A DNA stretch of 64,000 nucleotides from CAJQLB01 sp905479065. GTDB taxonomy: Bacteria > Bacteroidota > Bacteroidia > Flavobacteriales > Flavobacteriaceae. The notes beneath the pieces were generated by a model. It was given only the letters and a program-made list of their open reading frames with translations, was not told the DNA's origin and did no database searches. The position numbers and the translations under genes were made by a program. The first letter of the stretch is position 1, and every line of letters starts with the position of its first letter. The stretch lies in contig OX044364.1 of assembly GCA_943846735.1 (NCBI GenBank), forward strand, positions 248,001 through 312,000, given 5' to 3'. Shown here one piece after another: positions 1 to 7,945 of this stretch.

Positions 1-927
1 TTTCTTCAAAGCTCTAAAGTCGATAACGCCTTCTATAGCTCCATTTAAAGGATTGATAATTGCAACGCCATCGAGTTGATAGCGATTAGCAAATATTTTA
101 CCGTTAACCCATTCCAATTCGTTGATGCCAACAATTTTCCCCTTATTTGTGTATGTTTGTATATAATCTGTCTCTTTCAAACTTTTAGGATTTAAAAGCC
201 AAATCTTTTCAGTGCCATCTGATTTATAAATGTTTTCTCCGTTATTACAGAGCCCCCAACCTTCTTTACTTTTTTCAAAATAAAATTCATCTAATTTATT
301 AAAGGTGTCTCGGTCATAAATAAAACCTTTGCCTCCTTGCCAAGTTAGCTGTAATATTCGATTGCCTTTTATTGTTAGACCCTCACCAAAAAATTGAGGT
401 TTTAAGGCTATATTTTTGAGAACCTCTCCAGTTTTGTAATTAACCTTTCTCAGCTTAGATTCTCCTCGCTGCCCGGTACTTTCATATAATTCACCATTGT
501 AAAATTCGAGTCCTTGCGTGTAGGAAGTTATATCGTGAGGGTATTCGTTTATTATGTCAAACGTGAATAGTTTTGGTGGCTTATCATTGAGTATTTGTAT
601 TGCTTGATTAATTGATGTCGAGTCTCCTTGAAAATAAATTGTAGCTTTTATTTGTTGTATCCCTAATTTAAAGTCATTCAATATTGTTTGTGATCCAATA
701 GTCGTTTTATTGTATTGATAGACCACAGAATCTATTGGAATATTATTAGGATTGGTAATGCTTAGTTTTAGAAGTTTGTTTTTTGCAATGGTGTGCATTT
801 TTAATTTTTTATCGTATGATCCATTGGTAGATATAGAAAAGGCACTTTTTTTTGCATTCGAATTGGATCCGCATGAACTCAATAAATGAAGCGTAATAAT
901 AAGGATTATAAACCTGTAAAATTGCAT
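1..927 (-). CDS. Glutaminyl-peptide cyclotransferase lipoprotein (3' end outside window)
   Basis: This gene runs leftward off the window edge, so only the N-terminal 309 residues are present. It starts with a lipoprotein signal, MQFYRFIILIITLHLLSSC, so the product is probably exported and lipid-anchored at Cys19. The later part carries motifs of the plant/bacterial-type glutamine cyclotransferase family, a beta-propeller: YTQGLEF, FFGEGLT, GWGLC and NELEWVNG. The family converts N-terminal glutamine of peptides to pyroglutamate. An extra region of about 120 residues, probably an Ig-like stalk, precedes the propeller, as is usual in Bacteroidota homologues. The reading frame is clean. The family call is strong; the natural substrates are unknown. 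Confidence 0.85.
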   Translation of the reverse strand, partial: MQFYRFIILIITLHLLSSCGSNSNAKKSAFSISTNGSYDKKLKMHTIAKNKLLKLSITNPNNIPIDSVVYQYNKTTIGSQTILNDFKLGIQQIKATIYFQGDSTSINQAIQILNDKPPKLFTFDIINEYPHDITSYTQGLEFYNGELYESTGQRGESKLRKVNYKTGEVLKNIALKPQFFGEGLTIKGNRILQLTWQGGKGFIYDRDTFNKLDEFYFEKSKEGWGLCNNGENIYKSDGTEKIWLLNPKSLKETDYIQTYTNKGKIVGINELEWVNGKIFANRYQLDGVAIINPLNGAIEGVIDFRALKK

Positions 928-980
928 AAAAATCGAAATTAGTGAGCAAGTTATTTATTTAAATACAATTAAAAAAATCA

Positions 981-1010
981 TTGTGAAAATATTAAAAGAT
1001 TGTATATTTG
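981..1010 (+). promoter_or_regulatory. Bacteroidota-type promoter of the SRP RNA
   Basis: A TATATTTG box at 1003-1010 matches the -7 consensus TAnnTTTG. A TTG-containing box at 981-985 lies about 17 bases upstream. The SRP RNA stem begins at 1016, a normal distance for the start point. The match is by eye only. Confidence 0.6.
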
Positions 1011-1015
1011 CACCC

Positions 1016-1109
1016 GGCAAGTCCTACACAACCAGCTCCTGTTGAATCCTCCAGGGCGGGAACGCAGCAAAGGTAAATGGTCGTAGCGGTGTGATGTAGG
1101 TAGCTTGCC
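1016..1109 (+). ncRNA. ffs: Signal recognition particle RNA, small bacterial (4.5S-like)
   Basis: This is the RNA scaffold that binds Ffh for cotranslational targeting to the membrane. The closing stem GGCAAG (1016-1021) pairs with CTTGCC (1104-1109). CCTACA (1023-1028) pairs with TGTAGG (1095-1100). The Ffh-binding apex lies at 1051-1073 and reads CCAGGGCGGGAACGCAGCAA, with a GGAA tetraloop and the conserved AGCA side of the symmetric loop. The helix under the tetraloop is GCG/CGC where many bacteria have TCC/GGA, so pairing is kept by covariation. A T-run follows immediately. Confidence 0.9.
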
Positions 1110-1116
1110 TTTTTTT
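1104..1116 (+). terminator. T-run terminator of SRP RNA
   Basis: The 3' strand of the SRP RNA closing stem (CTTGCC) is followed directly by seven T residues. The RNA's own terminal helix plus the U-tract would act as an intrinsic terminator. The next gene starts at 1169, so some read-through into it is possible. Confidence 0.55.
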
Positions 1117-1168
1117 GTACTTGAAACTTTCCTTTTTTATTGTACTTTTAAAGACTAAATTTCTTTTT

Positions 1169-1972
1169 ATGGCTAAAGTTATTTTAATAACCGGAGGTTC
1201 GTCTGGTATTGGCAAATCAATAGGTGAATTTTTATTAGGCAAAGGATATTGTGTTTATGGCACGAGTAGAGATCCATCTAAATATCCAAATAGTAAATTT
1301 TCACTTCTACCTCTTGATGTTACGGATCGTAACTCTATCAAAAAATGTATAAGTGATGTTTTAAATCTTCAAGGTAGATTGGATGTGCTAGTAAATAATG
1401 CTGGAGCAGGGATTACAGGACCAATTGAGGAAATTCCTCACAAGGAAATTCAAAGAAATTTTGATATTAACTTTTTCGGGCCTGTGAGCATGATTCAAAC
1501 AACTTTACCTGCAATGAGAGCACAAAATTCAGGTTTAATTATTAACATTACCTCCATAGCGGGCTATATGGGGTTGCCTTATCGTGGTGTTTATTGTGCG
1601 AGCAAAGGAGCCCTAGAAATAATTACTGAGGCCTTTAGAATGGAAATTAAAGATTTTAATATAAAAATGACCAATATTGCACCCGGAGATTTTGCTACCA
1701 ACATTGCTTCAGGGCGTTACCATGCTCCTTTGTTGGATAATTCTGCCTACAAAACTCCTTACGGAAACACATTGAAATTAATGGATACGCACGTTGATGA
1801 CGGCAGTGACCCCCGAATAATGGCAAATGCAGTTTATAAAATTATCGAAACAGATAACCCTAAAATTCATTATAAGGTTGGAAAGTTTTTACAAAAGTTT
1901 TCCATTGTGTTAAAGCGAATTCTTCCTGATCGGGCATATGAGTACATGTTAGAAAAGCACTATAAAATTTAG
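1169..1972 (+). CDS. Short-chain dehydrogenase/reductase (SDR) family oxidoreductase
   Basis: This is a 267-residue NAD(P)-dependent oxidoreductase of the classical SDR family. The N-terminus reads MAKVILITGGSSGIGKS, with the glycine-rich GGSSGIG cofactor loop. NNAG follows near residue 81. The catalytic set is a Ser in NITSIAGYMG and YCASK (Tyr-x3-Lys). The start at ATG 1169 is preferred over an upstream in-frame TTG at 1115, because the upstream extension would run into the SRP RNA T-tract and is not part of the fold. The substrate cannot be told from sequence. It is probably a single-gene unit or read-through from the SRP RNA promoter. Confidence 0.88.
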   Translation: MAKVILITGGSSGIGKSIGEFLLGKGYCVYGTSRDPSKYPNSKFSLLPLDVTDRNSIKKCISDVLNLQGRLDVLVNNAGAGITGPIEEIPHKEIQRNFDINFFGPVSMIQTTLPAMRAQNSGLIINITSIAGYMGLPYRGVYCASKGALEIITEAFRMEIKDFNIKMTNIAPGDFATNIASGRYHAPLLDNSAYKTPYGNTLKLMDTHVDDGSDPRIMANAVYKIIETDNPKIHYKVGKFLQKFSIVLKRILPDRAYEYMLEKHYKI

Positions 1973-2079
1973 AAAAAATATTTTTATTAGTTGTTAATAT
2001 ATTTTCATCAATTATTACTAATTAAGACTGTTTTAGTTGTAAGTTTGTTTGATAATTTTTACTTAATTATTCTGAACAA

Positions 2080-2733
2080 ATGAAGTTTTTTATTGACACA
2101 GCCAACCTAGACCAAATTAAAGAGGCACAAGATCTTGGTGTTTTAGATGGTGTAACTACAAACCCATCCTTAATGGCTAAGGAAGGTATTACAGGAAAAG
2201 AAAATATCATTAACCATTACAAGACTATTTGTGAGATTGTCGATGGAGATGTATCGGCAGAGGTAATTTCTACAGACTTTGAGGGAATGATAAAAGAAGG
2301 CGAGGAGTTGGCAGCATTAAACTCTCAAATTGTTGTTAAACTGCCAATGATAAGAGATGGTGTTAAAGCAGCAAAGTATTTTAGTGATAAAGGCATTAAA
2401 ACCAATGTAACTCTCGTGTTTTCTGCTGGACAAGCCTTATTAGCAGCCAAGGCAGGAGCGACATACGTATCGCCCTTTCTAGGTCGTTTGGATGACATTT
2501 CTACTGATGGTTTGAATTTAATTGCAGAAATTCGTCTTATTTATGATAACTATGGTTTTGATACACAAATTTTATCAGCATCTGTAAGACACACCATGCA
2601 CATTATTGATTGTGCTAAATTAGGTTCTGATGTTATGACAGGACCGCTCAGTGCTATTGAAGGTTTATTAAAGCATCCTCTAACCGATATTGGTTTGGCT
2701 AAATTCCTTGCCGATTACAAAAAAGGAAATTGA
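2080..2733 (+). CDS. tal: Small (TalC/FSA-type) transaldolase
   Basis: This is a 217-residue protein of the short transaldolase / fructose-6-phosphate aldolase family. It begins MKFFIDTANLDQIKEAQDLG and has DGVTTNPSL. The Schiff-base Lys is in VVKLPM, near residue 87. In the segment YVSPFLGRLDD the residue that is Tyr in true fructose-6-phosphate aldolases is Phe. From the known Phe/Tyr switch in TalB and FSA, this favours transaldolase activity in the non-oxidative pentose phosphate pathway. That is inference from one residue. The gene is monocistronic and converges on the lipoprotein gene at 2801. Confidence 0.88.
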   Translation: MKFFIDTANLDQIKEAQDLGVLDGVTTNPSLMAKEGITGKENIINHYKTICEIVDGDVSAEVISTDFEGMIKEGEELAALNSQIVVKLPMIRDGVKAAKYFSDKGIKTNVTLVFSAGQALLAAKAGATYVSPFLGRLDDISTDGLNLIAEIRLIYDNYGFDTQILSASVRHTMHIIDCAKLGSDVMTGPLSAIEGLLKHPLTDIGLAKFLADYKKGN

Positions 2734-2800
2734 GGATATCTAAGAAGAAAAAAGCACCATCAGTATTGAATGACTAGTGCTTGTAGTCAGCCTTTGAGAA

Positions 2801-4210
2801 TTAGAGTTCGTTGAGTAACCCTTTAAACTCATTACTGAACATATTTGCATTTGACGTAATGATTTGATTGTTTTGACCTACGACCATGACTTTATTAATA
2901 TAATGAATCGCGAGGATTTTTTTTGCCGCCTCGGCATCCCTAAATCTATATTCACCATCTAATGAGAAATTATGTTGATACAACAAGCGCTTCCACATCG
3001 TTAACTTATCTGCATTTATATTTATCGAAACAAATTTAATATCAGGGAACGCCTTTTTTAAATTTGCTGCTTTTAAATGACTATTTTTAAAGTGATTCTT
3101 GATAGCATGAGACCAAAAGTAGACGACAGTAGGCCCCTCAAACATAGCATTCATGTTATGGACTTGGTTCTTGAAATCAAGTACTTCAATCGCCGGAAAT
3201 GTATTTCCTGGACGCAATTTTAGTATGGTTTGGTAAAGACCTGATATATAATCTAAATGTTCTTGGTTCGAACTTTTCGCTTCGAAGGATTGAAACATGG
3301 CATCACAATCCTCATCAGAGTTATTGTACGACAAAAAATTTCTGGTTGCATATTTTAAAAGATTATTTTTGATGTCTTTATGTTGCACTAATTTATCCAT
3401 TAAATCCAGCTTATTTAGATGGTATTCAATGGCATTTTTATCAAATACAGTGTCTTTGGTCGCCTCAAAATAACGATCCAAAGCAAGGTTGTTAAAATGT
3501 GGAAATAAAAAATTGTAGTAAGGATAAAAGTCCTTTAACATTTCATCATTATAATTGACATTTTTTCTGAAATTATAAAAGTTCTCTGGTAATTGGGATC
3601 TGTTTCTCAAGTCGTTTTTACCAAAATATCGGAATGGATACAATTCTTTATGTGTTGCATATGAGTAGTTGATGTTGGCATTTGCGACTAGATTAAACAA
3701 TGAAGAACTTTCATATTTTGACTTAAAGGATTCGAGTCTATTTATTTTTTCATTTTTCAAAGAATCAATACTGGTTAAAAACACATCAGGTTTAGACTTC
3801 GAAAATTTGTAAACCTGTTGACTTTCGCTTTCTAACGTATTGGATAAATTTATAAGATAGTTATTTTTTTTTGCACCGACACCTGTAAAAACTAATGACT
3901 CGTCAAAATCTAAAGTGTTTAATCGCAGCATAAGACTGTCATTTGCTTCTAAAAGAATGACCTGATACTCTCCGCCGTGAACTAATGAATGTAATCCAGG
4001 GTTGAGACTTTCAATTTCAAAAGAAAAGCGATTGTCATCGTCGAGGTAAAGTGTATCTATGGGCGCAATATTGTCATACAGAACGAGATGGTCGTTGATG
4101 GGATTGACAATTTCACCACCAACAAAAGCGTATCCACAACTGTTATTATTTGTTGTGTTGCACCCTAAAAGTGATAAAGTTACGAGTATAACTAGTGAAA
4201 ATCGTTTCAT
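2801..4210 (-). CDS. Lipoprotein with C-terminal thioredoxin-like domain lacking CxxC
   Basis: This is a protein of about 469 residues starting MKRFSLVILVTLSLLGC, a lipoprotein signal with Cys17. A longer frame reaches 4282, but the signal peptide fixes the start at 4210. After a long helical middle, the last 130 residues resemble TlpA/thioredoxin domains: LRPGNTFPAIEVLDFKN, then GPTVVYFWSH, then FVSININAD. At the place where TlpA proteins have WCxPC, this protein has SHAIKNHF with no cysteine. A thiol-disulfide exchange role is therefore unlikely. A scaffold or binding role at the envelope is possible. A full TlpA with CGPC is encoded at 39429-40586. Confidence 0.7.
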   Translation of the reverse strand: MKRFSLVILVTLSLLGCNTTNNNSCGYAFVGGEIVNPINDHLVLYDNIAPIDTLYLDDDNRFSFEIESLNPGLHSLVHGGEYQVILLEANDSLMLRLNTLDFDESLVFTGVGAKKNNYLINLSNTLESESQQVYKFSKSKPDVFLTSIDSLKNEKINRLESFKSKYESSSLFNLVANANINYSYATHKELYPFRYFGKNDLRNRSQLPENFYNFRKNVNYNDEMLKDFYPYYNFLFPHFNNLALDRYFEATKDTVFDKNAIEYHLNKLDLMDKLVQHKDIKNNLLKYATRNFLSYNNSDEDCDAMFQSFEAKSSNQEHLDYISGLYQTILKLRPGNTFPAIEVLDFKNQVHNMNAMFEGPTVVYFWSHAIKNHFKNSHLKAANLKKAFPDIKFVSININADKLTMWKRLLYQHNFSLDGEYRFRDAEAAKKILAIHYINKVMVVGQNNQIITSNANMFSNEFKGLLNEL

Positions 4211-4319
4211 TGTATCTACCTCATGTTGTGCTTTATAACGCAAGCACACATAACAAAAATATACCTTGAGTATGAAAAGCAATGTTAAGGCGTTGTTAAA
4301 TGTTTTAGAATACCTTTTA

Positions 4320-4350
4320 TTTGAGTTCTAGTTAGATTTTTCTACTTTTG
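4320..4350 (+). promoter_or_regulatory. Promoter of the ABC-F gene
   Basis: TTTG (4320-4323), exactly 19 bases, then TACTTTTG (4343-4350) is a full match to the Bacteroidota TTTG-N19-TAnnTTTG promoter. It predicts transcription starting near 4356, about 15 bases before the ATG at 4371, so the leader would be very short. Confidence 0.75.
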
Positions 4351-4370
4351 CGCCAACTTAAAAAAACAAC

Positions 4371-5987
4371 ATGCTCTCAGTTTCTAATTTATCTGTACAA
4401 TTTGGTAAACGCGTCTTATTTGACGAAGTCAATACAACCTTTAATAACGGAAATTGCTACGGAATAATTGGGGCAAATGGTGCGGGAAAATCTACTTTTT
4501 TAAAAATTCTAGCTGGAAAGCAAGATCCAACTTCTGGTCATGTTCATTTGGAACCTACCAAACGTATGTCAGTTTTAGAACAAAATCACAATCTATATGA
4601 TGACCATACAGTGCTAGAGACAATTATCATTGGGAATAAGCCTTTGTTTAAATTAAAGTCAGAAATAGATGCTCTTTATGCTGATTATTCTGATGAAAAT
4701 GCTGATAAAATCGGAGAACTTCAAGTTAGGTTTGAGGAAATGAATGGTTGGAATGCAGAAAGTGATGCAGCAGCTATGCTATCTAACTTGGGCATAAAAG
4801 AAGAATTTCATTACACATTAATGAAAGACTTAGATGGAAAACAGAAAGTTCGTGTTCTTTTGGCTCAAGCACTGTTTGGAAGTCCAGATGTTCTAATTAT
4901 GGATGAGCCTACCAATGACTTAGATTATGAAACCATTGCATGGTTAGAAAGTTTTTTGGCAAATTATGATAATTGCGTTATTGTTGTTTCACACGACAGA
5001 CACTTTTTAGATGCTGTTTGTACGCACATATCTGATATTGATTTCGGAAAAATCAATCATTTTTCGGGTAATTATACCTTTTGGTATGAATCATCGCAGT
5101 TAGCAGCGCGACAGCATGCTCAACAAAACAAGAAAGCTGAAGAAAAGAAAAAAGAATTAGAAGAATTTATAAGACGTTTTTCTGCTAACGTCGCAAAGTC
5201 CAAACAAGCAACTAGTAGAAAAAAAATGATAGAAAAATTAAATATTGCAGATATTAAACGTTCAAGTAGACGGTATCCTGCAATCATTTTTGAACGAGAA
5301 AGGGAAGCTGGAGATCAAATTTTAAATATTGAAGGGTTATCCGGTGTTATTGACGGTGAGTCTGTATTTAGCAATATTCACATAAATTTATCAAAAGGTG
5401 ATAAGGTTGTCTTATATTCAAAAGATTCAAGAGCTACTTCATTATTTTACGATATCGTCAATAATAATGTGACAGCTAATTCAGGTAAGTTTTCCTGGGG
5501 AATTACAACGTCACAATCGTATTTGCCCTTAGATAATGATAGTTTTTTTCAAAATAAATTAAGTCTTGTTGATTGGTTGCGACAGTGGGCAACAACAGAA
5601 GAGGAGCGCGAAGAGGTTTACGTTCGTGGATTTTTGGGTAAAATGATTTTTAGTGGAGAAGAAGCCTTGAAGACATCCGATGTCCTGTCTGGAGGTGAAA
5701 AAGTGAGATGTATGTTGTCAAGAATGATGATGATTCGGGCGAACGTGTTAATGCTCGATGAGCCAACAAATCACTTAGATCTTGAAAGTATCACAGCGTT
5801 TAACAATTCTTTAAAAAACTTTAAAGGGACAGTGATATTCACCACTCATGATCATGAATTTGCACAGACTGTCGCAAACCGTGTCATTGAGATTACTCCT
5901 AAAGGCGTGATTGATCGGTATACCACATTCGATGAGTACATGCAAGATTCAAAAATAAAAGACTTGCGTCACAAAATGTATTCTTAA
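4371..5987 (+). CDS. ABC-F family ATPase (ribosome-associated, YbiT/EttA-like)
   Basis: This 538-residue protein has two ABC domains and no membrane segment, as in ABC-F translation factors. The first domain has Walker A GANGAGKST and Walker B DVLIMDEPTNDLDYE, but a worn signature (DLDGKQKVRVLLAQAL instead of LSGGQ). The second domain has a good signature (LSGGEKVRCMLSR) and Walker B VLMLDEPTNHLDLE. Its Walker A region reads VVLYSKDSRATS and lacks the GxxGxGK loop. A basic coiled linker (AQQNKKAEEKKKELEEF) joins the two. Only one composite ATP site seems complete. I recall similar wear in related flavobacterial proteins, so it is probably lineage-wide. A role in translation is inferred from the family. 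Confidence 0.85.
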   Translation: MLSVSNLSVQFGKRVLFDEVNTTFNNGNCYGIIGANGAGKSTFLKILAGKQDPTSGHVHLEPTKRMSVLEQNHNLYDDHTVLETIIIGNKPLFKLKSEIDALYADYSDENADKIGELQVRFEEMNGWNAESDAAAMLSNLGIKEEFHYTLMKDLDGKQKVRVLLAQALFGSPDVLIMDEPTNDLDYETIAWLESFLANYDNCVIVVSHDRHFLDAVCTHISDIDFGKINHFSGNYTFWYESSQLAARQHAQQNKKAEEKKKELEEFIRRFSANVAKSKQATSRKKMIEKLNIADIKRSSRRYPAIIFEREREAGDQILNIEGLSGVIDGESVFSNIHINLSKGDKVVLYSKDSRATSLFYDIVNNNVTANSGKFSWGITTSQSYLPLDNDSFFQNKLSLVDWLRQWATTEEEREEVYVRGFLGKMIFSGEEALKTSDVLSGGEKVRCMLSRMMMIRANVLMLDEPTNHLDLESITAFNNSLKNFKGTVIFTTHDHEFAQTVANRVIEITPKGVIDRYTTFDEYMQDSKIKDLRHKMYS

Positions 5988-6007
5988 ATAGCCAAGAATT
6001 ATAATTG

Positions 6008-6256
6008 TTAGTCGTCTGAATTAGAAGCATTGCTTTCATCCACGATACTTTCGATTACAAAAGTAGCCTTTTCTATTTCATCTTGTCGTACATAAATTTC
6101 TTGAAAATATTGTATTGCAGAGCCAAAACCAGCAAGTCTTCCAGATTCTGATTCATCTTTGATAACGGGTATTATCCCCACTTTCTCGAGTTTAGCAACG
6201 ATATTTGTGACGATAATCATGCTTCCTGAATAGACTTTTTTGTACAATGAATCCAT
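6008..6256 (-). CDS. DUF2007-like small protein
   Basis: This is an 82-residue protein. The pattern KVYSGSMIIVTNIVAKLEKVGIIPVIKDE is typical of the DUF2007 domain, a small ferredoxin-like fold predicted to act in signalling. It is followed by GFGSAIQYFQEIYV and an acidic tail rich in Ser and Asp. It has no signal peptide and no membrane segment. It is transcribed divergently from the decarboxylase gene at 6347 and converges on the ABC-F gene. Its function is unknown. Confidence 0.7.
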   Translation of the reverse strand: MDSLYKKVYSGSMIIVTNIVAKLEKVGIIPVIKDESESGRLAGFGSAIQYFQEIYVRQDEIEKATFVIESIVDESNASNSDD

Positions 6257-6346
6257 GGGTTCAATTTTATAAACTTAAGATACAAAAATTCAAGGGATTT
6301 TGTACTTTTAAATGTCAAATAGAATCTAATTTTATTCAAATTGTAA

Positions 6347-7789
6347 ATGAACCATATTTTAAAACGAATTAATGAATTACATGCTATTTCAGAAGCTTTG
6401 GAGCCCAGTAATTTAGAGCGTGTAAACTATATAGAGCAAGTCAGTTCTTATGCAAATAATTTTATTGACGGTTTGGAACAAACAAAGGCGTATTCTGCAG
6501 ACCAGGAAAACCTTAAATCTTTGAAATTATTTACCGGAAAAAAATCATTACCCGAAATCTTAAAAATTTACAATAATGAAATTGCTTCTAAAGGAATTAA
6601 ACCGGCATCTGGAGGTCATATTGGCTATATCCCGGGCGGAGGTATTTACTCCTCGGGTATTGCAGATTTCCTAGCGGATATTACAAATGAGTATGTTGGA
6701 ATGCATTTTTCTAGTCCTGGAGGAGTGGCAGTTGAACAGGTGCTTTTAGATTGGATGAAAGATATTTTTTCATTTCCCATTAATGCTGTTGGTAATTTGA
6801 CCTCTGGTGGTTCTATTGCAAATTTAATAGCAATGACTGCTGCTCGAGATAAATATCAAATTAAAAACGAAGTTATTTCAAAAAGTGTTGTTTATCTCAG
6901 TCATCAAGTACATCATTGTATTCAAAAAGCATTAAAAATAATTGGCCTTGAAGATGTCATAATAAACTACCTAGAGCTTGATGATTATTCAAAAATTAAT
7001 ATTCGAGACCTAAAATCAAAGATAGCGTTAGATAAAGAAAATGGCCTTGTTCCATTTTTGATAGTTGCCTCGGCAGGAACAACAGATACTGGAGCTATTG
7101 ATCCTCTGAATGCTATTGGAGTAGTTGCGAAAGAAAATAATTTGTGGTATCATGTCGATGCTGCATATGGAGGCTTTTTTATTTTGATAGATCACCTCAA
7201 GCATAAATTTATAGGGATTGAAATGGCTGATTCTTTGGTGGTTGATCCACATAAAGGTCTTTTTTTACCTTACGGTTTAGGAGCAGTCCTTGTGAAAGAT
7301 GAAAAAGCAGTTTTTCATTCTCATATGTTAAGCGCCAATTATATGCAGGACGCTAGAACTCAAGTAACAGCAATAAATCCAGCGGATGTTTCACCAGAAT
7401 TATCGAAACATTTTAGAGGCTTACGATTATGGCTACCGCTTCAATTGCACGGGATTGAGCCCTTTATTGCATGTCTTGAAGAAAAAATATTGTTAACAAA
7501 GTATTTTAGAGAGCAACTAGTGACAATTGGTTTTAGAGTAGGACCAGAACCAGATTTATCTGTGAGTTACTTTTGGTATCCATCAAGTAATCAGAGTAGC
7601 AATAAATTTAACCAATCACTATTAAAGGAATTACATAAAGACGGAGAGATTTTTTTTAGCTCGACAGTAATTAAGGAAAAGTTTGTCATACGAATGGCTC
7701 TATTGTCTTTTAGAACAAAACTAATTACCATTGATAAAGCCTTAGAGATGCTTAAACGAGCGTTAGAAAAAATCAACCTAAAAAATTAA
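6347..7789 (+). CDS. PLP-dependent group II amino-acid decarboxylase
   Basis: This 480-residue enzyme belongs to the pyridoxal-phosphate decarboxylase family that includes glutamate, tyrosine, DOPA and 2,4-diaminobutyrate decarboxylases. The PLP-binding lysine is in VVDPHKGLFLPYG, near residue 303. The cofactor-contacting DAAYGG and the substrate-side HIGYIPGGG and SGGSIANL segments are all present. The protein appears complete at both ends. The substrate cannot be assigned. The gene stands alone between a divergent small gene and pheT, with no neighbouring transporter that would suggest an acid-resistance pair. Confidence 0.85.
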   Translation: MNHILKRINELHAISEALEPSNLERVNYIEQVSSYANNFIDGLEQTKAYSADQENLKSLKLFTGKKSLPEILKIYNNEIASKGIKPASGGHIGYIPGGGIYSSGIADFLADITNEYVGMHFSSPGGVAVEQVLLDWMKDIFSFPINAVGNLTSGGSIANLIAMTAARDKYQIKNEVISKSVVYLSHQVHHCIQKALKIIGLEDVIINYLELDDYSKINIRDLKSKIALDKENGLVPFLIVASAGTTDTGAIDPLNAIGVVAKENNLWYHVDAAYGGFFILIDHLKHKFIGIEMADSLVVDPHKGLFLPYGLGAVLVKDEKAVFHSHMLSANYMQDARTQVTAINPADVSPELSKHFRGLRLWLPLQLHGIEPFIACLEEKILLTKYFREQLVTIGFRVGPEPDLSVSYFWYPSSNQSSNKFNQSLLKELHKDGEIFFSSTVIKEKFVIRMALLSFRTKLITIDKALEMLKRALEKINLKN

Positions 7790-7945
7790 TATTTATTGAT
7801 AAAAAAGAGCTTGTGCAGTATTCTTTCTTTTCAAAAAGTTAATAAACGACCAAGGTGATATTGAATTGAATTTCTTACAATTGAAAAATTGATAACTTAA
7901 TTGAAGTAATACAATGAACTAAATAATTAATCTCTAAATTTTTTA

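Noticed and set aside
1024..1242. Minus-strand open frame across the SRP RNA and SDR start.
   Set aside because: It is a shadow of the RNA gene and the SDR coding sequence and has no start context or family similarity.
4371..5987. Worn ATP sites of the ABC-F protein as a new kind of half-dead ATPase.
   Set aside because: I believe close flavobacterial relatives share the same wear, so it is probably a lineage trait, not specific to this genome.
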